A DNA stretch of 64,000 bases from Saxidomus purpurata. Its lineage: Eukaryota > Mollusca > Bivalvia > Venerida > Veneridae. Of the stretch, positions 1 to 13,400 are shown one piece after another. The notes beneath the pieces were generated by a model, which ran no database searches, was not told the DNA's origin, and was given only the letters and a program-made list of their open reading frames with translations. How positions within the stretch are numbered: the first letter of the stretch is position 1; each line of letters opens with the position of its first letter. The stretch lies in contig JAFMSR010000009.1 of assembly GCA_022818135.1 (NCBI GenBank), positions 20,834,115 to 20,898,114 of the forward strand. Reading direction: 5' to 3'. Made by a program: the position numbers and the translations under genes.

Positions 1-1499
1 ATATTCATGTAGCCATTTGGATTTTGAGACTAGTGTTGATCAAGATTTAAGCCATCATACAGGTTGAACTTGATGCTAAAGCTTGCATGTCAGTTTTACA
101 GTCTGTCTGCATCTCAATTCTGCCAAGTTGTACCCCTTTTTTGGCAGGAAGTCCTCGGAAGAACTAGTGTACACATTGGAAATGTTAGTTTAGAATTACA
201 ATGTACTGTATAATGGAGCAAAAGAGCAAAAAAGAACCTGGCAAAGAACCTTATCACTTACCATGAGATTTGAACAAATGCACAGCAGTCTGTGGTTAAA
301 ATATTGCTTAAAAAGTGACAACGGAGTAGAATCTAACAGATAAAAATCATTGACCAAAACCAGAGCTATATTTTGAAACAGCAACTGCATTTAATACGAG
401 CTTGACTGTTAGTGGTTTTGACCTTATGAGGTCTTAGACAAATTTTCTTCATAGTGTCTGCACTGAAGACATTATCAGTGCTGTCCATTTTTGGAAATTT
501 CAAAGTGTCTTAAATACTTAACAGAAAAATCTTAAGTTATAATGTGCTAAAACTATTTGGTCAGAAATTATTGAGCAATTTGTCATAGTTTGTGGAGACT
601 TGATGAATTATATCTGATTGTATGTCACAAAACATACTTGAATAACTGTAATTATTAACAAAACTCTTGAAAAAAATGTTTTTTAAAAGAGATAATTAAC
701 GACATTGGAAATTTCACATAGTTTACGAACTTGTGCCCTAGTTTTCTATTATATGAGAACAGGTAATCAAGGTTTTACTTTGTGATCAATAATTGATCAG
801 GTAGTATTGACACTGTCTCTAAAATAATCTGTATCTATCAGAATAAATTGTCTATGCCCCCGGCAAGAAGTTTTAATTAGATGGTTTGGCCATGTGCCTC
901 TTGAAATTTTAAAACTAAGTTTTCCAAAATTTAAATTTGATTTCATATATGCAGTCATGGTCACATCAGGAAGTCTTGTCGCATAACTTGAAAGATAAAA
1001 ATAAAATTTACTAAATTATATCTGTTAAACATTTTGTCCATCATACAATAAACAAGGCTTAAATTACATAACATATTGTGCATTAAGTTAACATAAAAGC
1101 CGAAATGTGTACTTTGTCTGCTATAATGTAAGTACTAGAAAGCCATAGACCTGAGTGGTAAATGATAGGGCACATGGGTTTGTCCACAAGTCATCATATA
1201 TATCCCACCCTAACCTCTTATCACAATAATTTGTCACATGACAGAATTGTATAACAAGTGAAAAAAAAATGCTGAACCAAATTTCCTACAACTCAAATAA
1301 AACTCATAGATCTATGTTGCGATAGTAAATGATCATTGATCAGGTAGATTTAAATCGTGGGAAATTCTTTAAAATTGATCTACATTACATTGATTCAGCT
1401 TGATTCATGATTAGTCAAACACCACAGTTGGAAAGGGCAGCTAAATTGGGGAACAGCCAATGGTACAGCAGCTTAATACCTGTTTTATTTCCATTCCAG
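1..1499. other. Upstream intron sequence, no gene seen
   Basis: AT-rich sequence before the first visible exon of the cysteine-rich gene. I found no open frame with coding character, no cysteine-rich module and no clear repeat. The exon at 1500 begins with the last base of a split codon, so an earlier exon must exist, and it lies upstream of the window. Confidence 0.5.
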
Positions 1500-4400
1500 T
1501 TGCCAAGGAGGAAGTAACCCTGCCCAGGACTGTCCAGCAGGTACTTTCAACAGTAACACAGGATCAACGTCCAATTCAGATTGTCAGGTAACATGCATTT
1601 TGATGTTGCAAAATACAATGGACACCTGATATCTCAAACTCTTTTAACTCAAATTCCTGCTTATCTCACTGTTCCCTTCAATGTTTTAAAAAAAATCAGT
1701 TTCTTCATGTTCATATGAAATTCATTTTTAGTTGAAAGTTTTTGACTTAATGCAATATAAATTTACATCATACAAAGTTATCAACTTTTGCAACGAATTT
1801 AAAGAAATTTCCTTTCAAAGTATAAAAGTCTACAGTACTCAGCTTATATATAAAAAAAAATTATCATAAAAAGGAGATGCTAGCTGTGTTTTGAAGTTGG
1901 TAAGATAGATGCCATTCTCTCAAGAGCAAGCTAAGTGTGTTTTGAAGTCATGAAATGATAACCACATAACATACAGTAAGATCGAATATACAGTAGAGTT
2001 GCTGTAAGAAGATCACATTTTGCATCAGTGTTTAAAGTAGTGATCATATTATTAAGACCATTTTTCTTATGAATTAGACCAGTTGGTTCTGAGATTATTT
2101 GGTCTGATTATACAGATTTTTGCTGTTTTAGAAACTGCATATTTGTGTGATATATCGCATTATAGAAGAAAAATGATGGATTAAAAAAATGGATTTCCTG
2201 AAAAATTTATTAATTTTTTTCCCCAAATATAGGATTGTGCTGCTGGTCAGTACAGTTCTGCCGGTGCTTCTAGCTGTGACGCCTGTCCACAAGGTACATC
2301 ATGTGCCAGCACAGGTACCTCCACACCAACCAATTGCCTTGCGGGGACATACTCTGGACTTTCAGCTACTTCCTGTATTACGTGTCCTCTCGGTTCCTAT
2401 TGTGCAAGTACACAATCTGGTTCCCCGACAGCATGTCCATCTGGATTCTACACACCAAGCGCAGGTAACCGAAACTTGCTTTAGTTTTAAGATATGCATT
2501 AGCTCTAAATATGGTTTGAAAATGCATTTAGTGGGAAATGTAGAGATTATGCATGTCGTTTTCTTTATTCAGCTTGTCATTGCAAAACTATATGTACAAT
2601 GTAGTTACTATAGCTATGGTAAAAATACCACATACAGCCTGGATCCTGTTTGATATGTACAAAAAAATTATTATATAATTATTGTTTGAATACGCATGCA
2701 TGAGCACACATGGTAACATGTGACAGTCCTAATCTGTACAGGATTTACCCATCTTATTTGAAGATTTTGTTTATTTTAATGTATGTTTCCTTAAAATAGA
2801 CTATTAAATTGTGGTTGCTTTATTTTATGCCAGTATACAGAAATAATTAAAGTGTAATCCAAGCCTTTCCAAAAGTGGCTACATATTTTATTCTTTCTGG
2901 TGCCAACTCTTGCACCACCCATTGTCCAGCAGGTAGTGAATGCTGCCAAGTGGCATTACACCATTTGTCCAGTGCTCATGCGGGATACTACAGTGGGTTA
3001 GGAAAAAGAAGAAACATAGAGTACAGCCTAAGTAACCAGGACAATTCAGTAATTTCGTAATTCAGGTAATGTCAGATTCATTCATTTTTGTTCTATTTTT
3101 CTTTATACTTTTTACGGATTATACTGGTTCACTTGGTAATACCTATGTAATCATATTGTCATTAGATAATGACCAAAGATTTTTTCAGTTAACATGTTTG
3201 TCGGGTATTTAATCATGTTAAACTAGTCAATAGGTTGTTTCAATATATAATATTACATTTTTGTCCAGACCTCCCCATCTGCAGGATTATTAAAAGGCAT
3301 GTGATAGAAAAAGTATTAATTTGACAGATTGAAGCATGGAAATGTTTCCTGTGATATCTCCTGATATTCAAAGTAGCATCAGATCAATAAAATACTTCAA
3401 AGATGCACATTAAGACATTTTGTATTTTTTGTCAAAAAGAGCATGGGGACTTAGTTGAGATTTTGATTATTTTGACTCAATTTAAATGAATTCTTTTCCA
3501 AACCTTTGGCTCTGCAGTCCAGAAAGATGTGTTTCCAGCGGTTACCGTAGTTGTCAGGAATGTCAGACATCATTCATGTTACCATACTTTTGATATACTA
3601 GTTCACTTGATAAATAGTATAGATAATGCCCAGATAATTACTAGTTTAAGTAAGCTAACAATAATTTTTGAATGCATATACATCTTTGAAAGCGGCATAA
3701 TTTTTATACATCTTTTGGCATGTTGTAAAAAAAAAGGAAATAGAAAATTCAAAACAAACAAATCTTTTATTATATATTTATAACGCTAGTTAGTACCTGT
3801 AACACTAAGTTCTGATATGGCAGATATAGGGCCACTATGGTCTGGCCTTTTATTTGAATAAAACTTTCAAAAAATAAAATTTTTAATGAAGTTTACATAT
3901 AGCTTTCAGACTGATTTAATTTGTTTTACCAGTAGACTAGCCGAATATAGCTAAAAAGTTAGACGTATTTTATTGTTTTCTTTACAGGTTCCGCCTCTTG
4001 CACACAGTGTACAGAGGGATACGAATGTCCGACACCTGGTACATCAACACCTACCCAGTGTGCAGCTGGTTATGTGGCCGCTACTGGATCAAGCAGCTGC
4101 ACCTTGTGTGCTAATGGTTAGTATTACTGTAAACTGGGTACTTTATGTGTGACGGCAATTTAGTAATTTGTGAGCAGTTAGACCAAGTGTAATATTTGTA
4201 ATTTAATTTTCGCTACTTTCACAAATTTACCTCTTGGCTAATTGATAAATCTGGCGACAGATTTATTTCACATTATATTTACTGTAACAGTTAAAGAATT
4301 CTGTGTCATGAATTAAAAAATTGTGAATAATAATTCTGTCAGCTCAAAATTTTTCATCACAAGAGAATAACTGAATTTAATGTACTGTACTTGATACCTT

Positions 4401-7400
4401 TTAATAGTCAGAATAAACACCTGAGTGTTACAGTCGTTTAAATTATGTATGTAACTGTTTTGTTTTATGACTTCCTATGATTATTCTATTTTTCTGCCTG
4501 ATGATGTTCAAAAGACCAATACATCTTAAGTCAAGCGCAAATAGTAACCTTTGTTTGCTCCTAACAGACATGTATCTATGTATTGATTAATTAAATAATT
4601 AACGAAGACTTAAGTTTTGTAGATTGGAAGATGCAGATAGATTCTAATTTCATCCTCTGCATATTGCCTGGAATGATCCAGAGAAAAGTAATTGCATGTT
4701 TAATATCTATTGTGATGCATAATGCATGTTGAACATTTTAAACTGATTAAAAATGATCATTTAGGTATAAAAAGGACTTTCTGTATCTTTCAGATGAAGT
4801 TCCGGACTCTGATGACAAGATTTGTGAACAATGTCCGGCTGGTTACGAGTGCACCAACCCAGCGTAAGTTACACCTGTCCTATACAAATGTAGTCAAACT
4901 TGTGTTAAAGACCATTTGCAAATAAAAACCAAACCATCGGTAAAGACAAGCAGGATTTAAACAATGTAGAAATAAGTTTATAATACTCATCTGTTATTGA
5001 AGTGATTAAATGGTCACTTTAAAAAGAGATGTCTCAAAGCTTAAATAAATTCTTCTGATGTTGTTGCAATAGTGAAGTTATATGTAATTGGTTGAAGAAG
5101 ATTTTGCTAGATAACGTCACATAGATTTGATTAAAGAGTACAATTAAATCTGTGCTAATGTCATAAGGACCACATTTAAATATAGCATATACCAGCAGGG
5201 AAAAAATAGTGAGACTACCTTTGAACACAGACCACTATTATATATAATAAGTTTTTACGGGCTAGTAGTTGCCATTCACAGGTTTGATTGTGTATACAAA
5301 ATTTTTTGAATGTTGTAATCTGTAAGAAACACAATCGTACACTTGAATCAAGTTAACTATCTCTTTATTTACAGCAATTCACCAGTTGCCTGCAACTCGG
5401 GTTACTATGCGTTGTCAGGTGATGCATCGTGTACACAGTGTCCAGCCAATTCTAAATGTCCTACAACAACGGCTTCTCCGGTGGCCTGTGCAGCAGGTAA
5501 ATATGATGTTAAACTCAGTTCACATGCCAATGCAAATTTAATGATTGTACCCGTCAAATTTCTAAAACTTGTCTTTTGATAGTGAAATAAACAAAATAAT
5601 TGTTAGTTTGGCGAAAATAGCAGTGTATACTTCATTCTCAGAAGAACACTTTTTGTTCACAGATATACCACAATTACCCTCCATATTACCAAAATGCAGA
5701 ATACAAACCGTTTTCGGTTTTAATAGACTAAGTATAGGAGAGATTTGTCATTAAAATAAATCATAATTATAATGCTTTGGGCATTTTTAGCAGATTCATA
5801 CATGTAATAATATTAGCACTGGATTCTGGTTTGATATTCTGTTCATATTTAGCTGACCAGTATCAATTAAACTTCAGAACAATAGTTCTGACATTTCATA
5901 TATTAAGTACATCCTCTAATGCTAAAAATACAAATTGCATTTAACAAAAATGTGTGAATTCAACGAACTGTGATTCAATTCATTAAAAAAATAGCACAAA
6001 AAAAGAGCGGGCCATTTTAAAGCCATAACCAGTTCTGAGTAAGCTGTTTGCCGTCTCTATGCTATGTGTTGGTACGACACGGCGCTGTATGTAATTTTGA
6101 CAAATATTTGTTCACAGATGAGTATTCGGCAGCTGGTTCCATCATCTGTACACAATGTCCAGCCGGTTTTACATGTTCCGGAGGAAGTGCGACCCAGTGT
6201 AGTGCTGGAGAATACAGCCCGGCAGGAGGTCAGTCAGTTTCGTAATCACTGATTCTAAATATTAAACTAGTTAATGTATGTAAATTCATTGGCATAAAAC
6301 TTAATGGCTTTTCAGTCGACTGCATTTTAATTGGGAGTTTAAACTTGCGGATCAACCTGCAGCCATATCAGTGAATTTGGTAAAAAAAACATTTGCTTTG
6401 TGCATGTAAACCCATATATTAAGTCAATAGAAAGGTCGCAATGATTAATTGCAAGCAAGCAAACAATTCTGCAAAGACAAAAAGAAACTTATATCTTGCG
6501 AAAATGCGTTATAGAAAATAGGTGAGAATTTAGTTAGTTGCTGTTAACTGATTGGTGTTGTTACAGATTTGTGAGAGCTGATTGTAGCTGAAGGAAACTC
6601 CTGTGCATAGACTCGCAGGAGAGTTATTATTTCTTTCAAAATTTTGAAAAAAAAACAGTTAAGTTTTATTCTTTCTTTCAAAGTAAAAAGTTAAGTTTCT
6701 TTAGAATTATTCTTAATTAGGTGTTGTGTGTCTTTGGTATAGGTACATCTTGTCTTGGTTGTACGGCGGGTAATTACTGTCCAGCTGGAGCCACCACAGA
6801 GACGGCTTGTGCGAGCGGATCCTACAGTCTTGCAAATGCATCAGCATGTATAATATGCCCGGCAGGATCGTACTGTCCAGATACCCAGACAGTGACAGCT
6901 TGTCCTAGCGGCCAATATAGTGAACAAGGGGAGACCTCTTGTACCAACTGCCCAGCTGGTAAGTTTGTGCCGTTGCTTTAACCCTTTTCACGGTTGGGTG
7001 GCAAATGATTATCCGTCAGCATCTACTGTAGATCATGATCAGCCTGCATTTTAATGATTCATATTTATCTATTGCTATATTACAAGTAATAGCTAACTGA
7101 TTATTTTCAAAAGAATTAAAAACACTCGTGCAACATTTCGTCAATAAAATATTTTGTTTTATGCACTATAAATTTATACAGAATAAAGGTTACAGAAGTG
7201 AGATATCTCTCTTGAAATTTCATTTAGTGAAGTAGTACGATACTAGTTTTTGTCTGTTGCTAGGTTACCAGTGTATGACGACAGACGCAACACCTACAGA
7301 ATGTGCAGCAGGGACGTACAACCTTGAATCTTCAGCTACAGGGACCGCTTGTATTGAATGTCCTGGCGGATACTCGTGTGCCGTTACCACAGCTTCTCCA

Positions 7401-10400
7401 GTGGCCTGTTCTGCAGGTGGGTTTGAACAAAAACATGATTTTAAATTGATGAATCTTCCATTCTTATTTGCAGTTTATTAAAATATGAAGGATTTAAAGG
7501 GGCAATGCAGTCATTTTTAGTCAAAGTTAGCATACATCGTTCATTCTATACATACATTGTGACTTGAGTCAAGAGTCGGCTGCTGTTAGTAAAAGGGAGT
7601 CAGGGGCCACAAGCATGATGAAGTATCAAGTACAACATGCATTATGCTTGTTGGCTTTTTTTTTTTATAGACTCTGAAATATTTCAGGCAAAGTTTTTTT
7701 TTAATTGCAAGATTTGATAAATCAGTAGCCATCTGTAGCTTTAGTTCATGCTATAATGATACCGTACTTAAAATTATGTGAGGCGGGACGTACATGTTCT
7801 TCATGGTTTTTAATCTTGAAATAAAGTTAGCTAAGAATTCAGTCATAACACTAACACATTTTGTTATTCCATAGTGTAAGCCCAGTATGTACTTTTGATA
7901 CTGTAAAAAATTAAATTTTGCTAAAGATTAAATTTGAAGTTTTGCTATTAAGTCAAACATGTGGAAATTTAGTTTTAATATTTTGTGTGTGTGTGCAAAA
8001 TTCTATGTGCATGTGTCCAAGTTACAAAAAAAAAAAGCCTCCCGTAATAAAAGGTTTATTTCTATGCAAAGTAGTGTAGTTCACATTGGGTCATGTGACT
8101 TGATCATGTGACTTGCATGGTTACAAGTGTGACAACTGATGTCATTTAACAACATGTATTATATAGACTTGTAATTTAAAATATTTCTTTTATAACCAGG
8201 GTATATCAGTGCAAATGGTTCCACAGAGTGTACAATATGCACGGCAGGATTCGCCTGCCCCGATAGTGCCGACCCAAGTAAAAACACTGAATGTGCTGAT
8301 GGCTCATATTCCATTGAAGGGGAGACTACTTGTACTGTATGTCCAACGGGATCGGCATGTCCTACAAATATGTAAGTGTCTTAAAAACCCATGAACACTT
8401 CGAATTTGCTCCAATTTTACAGAACTGTGTTCCCTTTACTCTAAAACACATTGTTGAGTTATACCTTTCTTTTGTATTTGTGTTGTCACTTCATGAATGT
8501 GTTATCAAGAAAGTTTTTCTTTTTTTCTGCAGAATCGTTGAAAAGTACTTAATATACTTTTGATTTTAATGTAAAGTGAGGTGTTGTTTTTTGTACATTC
8601 AAATACTGTTTCAATTTCACCAGAAAAAAATAGTAGCTATTTGTTATACAATGTTGTGCTATGAGTAACTTTAACAGATGACTGTCATTAACTACAAAGA
8701 TGCATGAAATCAAAGCAAATGAGAAAGTGTAATTGACACCACAAAAACAAATACCCCCCAACATACTAAAAAAATACTTGGTATTAAGGGCATTAAACAC
8801 AGCTTTATTTAGTTATACTTACTTTTAATTTTTTTTTCAGTGATGGCAATCCAATTACATGTGCAACAGGATTTTATTCAGTTGGAAATCAGACCCAATG
8901 CACCAGATGTGAAGCTGGAAACATGTGTCCAAACGCCGACGGAACCGGTATCGTTCCCTGTAATCCGGGCAGCTTCTCTCTTGCCGGTGCAACCGACTGC
9001 GATAAATGTCCAAAAGGATTTGCCTGCCCATTAACCAACACAAATCAACAAGACCAGTGTGTTTCAGGCACATACTCTGTCGGGGAGCAAACAGAGTGCA
9101 CACCTTGCCCGGCCGGAAAGTAAGTTCAACCAAAATGATCTGTAGAACCATCACATTAGAATGAGTGGCTGTCCAAACATTCTATCTTACTTCTGTTGTT
9201 TCTGTAACGTCCTTCCTTATTAGTGATGTTATTTGAGTTTGGATCGTTTGAATAATTTATAAATGTATGTGATTGGAAAATCAAACAACTTTGCTGTTGG
9301 CCATCGCCATCCGATGTACATTGTTTTCACAACCATTAACTATAAACATTAATTGCAATATCAAAATTACAGAATGGTAAACCCTTAACTGAATTCTTTT
9401 ACATCCATCGGTACAAAGGTTATTCATTTTAAAGTCACAGTATAAATACTAATATATAGAATTATAAATAATTTACAGATAAAATAATGATACAATTTTG
9501 TTCTATTTATTCGTAAACAATGTTGACATATAAGCCACTCTTTCATATTTCTGTTGCTTCTTCACTTAGTAAAACAAGCTTTGTCAGAAAGTGTTTCTTT
9601 TTTTGCAATATCATTGAAAAAACTCTTGCGCTATATGTATAGCACAAACTTTTGATTTAAAAAGTAACATTAGGTATGTTTTTTGTACAACAACGAGCAA
9701 ATTTTGCTAGTAAGATAGTTTATCTTGGTTTTATATCTAATAGCTAAAAGTTACTTTTCTACCAAAGTGCTCCTGGGACTTTAAATTTCGATTGAGATCT
9801 CTTTGAATAAACAAAATAGTACTGTCCAGATGGAGATGAGAAAGTCAGTTTATGAATAGTAGCATTATTAGAGTTTAATTCAGCAGAACTTACTGCAGGC
9901 ATGTCTATTATTTTGACTGTGGAATTTCTACTCTCAATCTGTGTATCATTTAATATGTTGGTATCATATAATGCACACTTTTTTCAGGGCTTGTCCATCC
10001 ACAACGGCATCCACAGAAATAGATTGTGTTGCTGGTACCTATTCTGTTGGGAACCAGTCTACATGTATACAGTGCCCAAAAGGATATGAATGTCCAGACA
10101 CCGATGTCAACAATACGTAAGAAAATCTTTAATTATATTAAAGCATGTACTAGAACCGTTTCGATACTTCTGAAAAATTTTCAGAATTATAGTTATATTT
10201 GTCCAAACACCAAAGTCAACAATACATTAGAGAAATTTTAATCATGTTATAGCATATATTAGAATGTTTATGGTACTTCTAAGACATTTTCAGTAATAGT
10301 TCTTTATGCTAAGTCTCACTTGAGGACCAAAAGACAAAATGAAAAGAGAAGCTTTGAAACAGTTACTTAGTAACCAGGTCAGGGATATATAATAAGAGTG

Positions 10401-13400
10401 ATTGTTAAAAGCAGACAGGGATAGTGCTGTAGTTAAACACCAGTCTGTTGTTCTGATAGCATAGCAGTTGTGATTTATTACTGTGTATCAGAAACCCTTG
10501 ATTATTAGGTAGGAAAAACAAGGGCTTGAACCAATGGTGTTTCTTAAATGAATAAAATCTATCATACTTTTATATTAGGTAAGATAAATGCCCCTTTTAC
10601 AGGATTGCCTGTGAACCTGGTTATTACTCTGTGGGTCGCCAAGATGCGTGTACCCTGTGCCCAGAGGGTGACTACTGCAATACCACTCTTCAGTCTGGAG
10701 TGTCGTGTCCTGCAGGCACCTACAGCGATGCTGGCTCCACTAACTGTACTACTTGTGAAGCCGGGTTCTATTGTCCAAATTCTCAAGGTGAGTTTTTATG
10801 GCATGGAAGTTAGAGCTATAGCTTTCTTCTGCCAACAGTTATCTAAAGGTATCTCAGATGGTGCATGCACTGTCAGTGCAGAGTATTAAATTGACCTTTT
10901 CCTAATTAATTCTTGGCTCACCTATGTATTCATCTAAGTTTTTTTCGTCCAAACTGTTCAACTGATATGATTGGATTATAATACTTTTGCTTATTATGTA
11001 GAATACTCCAATTATTGCTCTGAATGTTATCAGCAGTCACATGTTAGTTAACCACCAATTTAAAAAAGACAAGAAAGAGAAGTGGCACTTAATAATGTAT
11101 TTGTTAGAGTATTTTTCTGTCTGACCATCCTGGCAGTTATTCTGTGTTTAAAACAGTGTCATTTATTATGAAGATTTTTCATTTAGTAGCTAATTTTTAA
11201 AAAAATTTATAGTACATAAATGTAAACACATAAAAAAGAGCCTAGAATTGAAGTCATATTCAAGGTGAGATTTGTCAAATATTTCTCAGCAGTAGCACAG
11301 GGATATACTTTCTAGGAAAGTATGTCAATCTGTGTTCTTCTTACAAATATCAAACACCCAACATCTGATTCAGTGCAATTAAGTGATATTTTCTCAGGGG
11401 TCAAGGTCACACTGTTGAGGATACCTTTTTATCACTTAAAAAAGTGTTATGCTATTTTTTTTCCAGCTTCTTATAAGCAACAGTGTGGTGCTGGTACCTA
11501 TTCAACCCCTGGATCTACTGCATGTTTGCCATGTGATGCCGGGTACCGATGTCAGATGGAGTCAGACACACCTACGCCACTGACTGATCAGTGTGACAAA
11601 GGAGGCTGGTGCGACGGAGAACAGTTCCACGCTTGTCCAGCAGGGACGTATAACAATCAAAATACATCCACGTCAAATGCAGATTGCGTCCTATGCCCAT
11701 CAGGTACTTTAAGATTTTTTTCTTATCGAGGGATGAGTGCGAAATTGTCCCATCTGCTTCTAGTTTATTCTTTTTTGCTTAATTTAAAATACACTTGGAA
11801 AAAATTTGTGGTTAGCCTTCACTGTTTTTTCTATTACCTGTGTGATTTTGCACAGTTCCAACAACCAGCGTTCAATTCTTAAGAAATAGGGGATGGTCAA
11901 TGAGATTCAGAAGCAGCCAAAGTCTGTGTTGATAAATATTCAGTATCATTAACAAAAGCTAAAACTTGAAAATGCTAGTTTATCAATTTGGTCTATAGCT
12001 AATTTTTTTACACAGTCTCATAACGTCAGAAGAAGTTCAATTCGCTAATTTCACATTTTTTAACATACTTGCAAAATGTGTGACAAGCTGCATAGTATGC
12101 TAAAAATAGCAGCAAATTGAGGTCTCAGATAGTGTGACACTTTGTTTATATTTCTTATGTTTGTATTAATTTGTTTAATGAATGGCCAGAATATAGGTTG
12201 AGAAATAGACTTAACTCTAACAGTGTATTTTTTCCTGACATTTTATAGCATATATTTACAGGATTTTACAGTTTGCATATATACTTTATGAAATGCTGTA
12301 AGTTACTGCGTTTTCATGCATTTACATGTGTTTTTCTTTTGTGTTTAACTGCTTTGTTTTTTAGTGAAAAGCTCGCCTGATTTATAACTGAAGGACAGGG
12401 TCCATAGTCTATGTACATTTAACCATGTCTTTATACATAAAAGTTTTGCTAAACTTATCTAGATTCGTTAGTCTTCAGATGTTAAGACGATCAGTTATGG
12501 CCAGTAAGTCATCATAGTTTTGTTTGTTTGTTTTTGTTGTGTTTTGGCTGCGTGTTGATGTGTACTGCAGCAGTATTTAACACAATGCATATTTTGAGGA
12601 CATTTAACACATACAGTTAAACTTCGTTTGCTCGAACATCATTCACTCGAATACAACTTATTGCTTTAAGTTGGCAAATCTCTATATATATTAATAAAAT
12701 CATATTGTTACACCTCGGAAAGCTTGAATAATGATCTCTCGCTCTCTCTAGCCTGTCTGGTGGTCTCTTCAGACCTATTTCATTTTGAATTACATCCTTC
12801 ACTCAAACAATGTTACCCCTAAAAACATGAAGAAAAACAATGCAAGTTGTGTGTTTGAGATTTTCTCAATTTAAAGTCTAACTAAATTAGTAAATAAATA
12901 ATGCATTTTATTTGCTTTCAAATTATATAGAAGTTGAAATATCTTTTGTTGTTATAAACGTGACCATAAGGAAGTCTATTGAAATACAGCCAGGAGTTTG
13001 GATGCGTTTAGCAGGAGTGATTTCATTTTTGCATCAGAATGATTGACTGTATTTTATTTGACAATACAATACTTGGAGGCATTTATTATTTCAATTCAGG
13101 CATGAAATTCTTTGAATAATACCCCAAACTATGTTGAACCCGTGGCATTTTCACTTTAACTTATAAACAAGGAATTTGATTGCAAGCGTATGTCATTTAC
13201 CGAACGTGTTGCACGTGGAAAACATGAAGTATTTTATCGTCAAAAATTGTATGCTAGATTCTTTCTGTCAATAATTACATTCATGTAGGGAAAGTTGCAG
13301 ATTGTGTTAGAATAAGTCATACTTCTTTCCTGGTATATAGATAATTCTGCAGAAGAATAGTGCCTTCAAACTTACACAAAAGCCTCCGTGGTGCAATTAA

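Noticed and set aside
2189..2653. 154-codon frame over exon 2 of the cysteine-rich gene
   Set aside because: It is in the wrong phase, runs through the splice donor into the intron and lacks the cysteine pattern.
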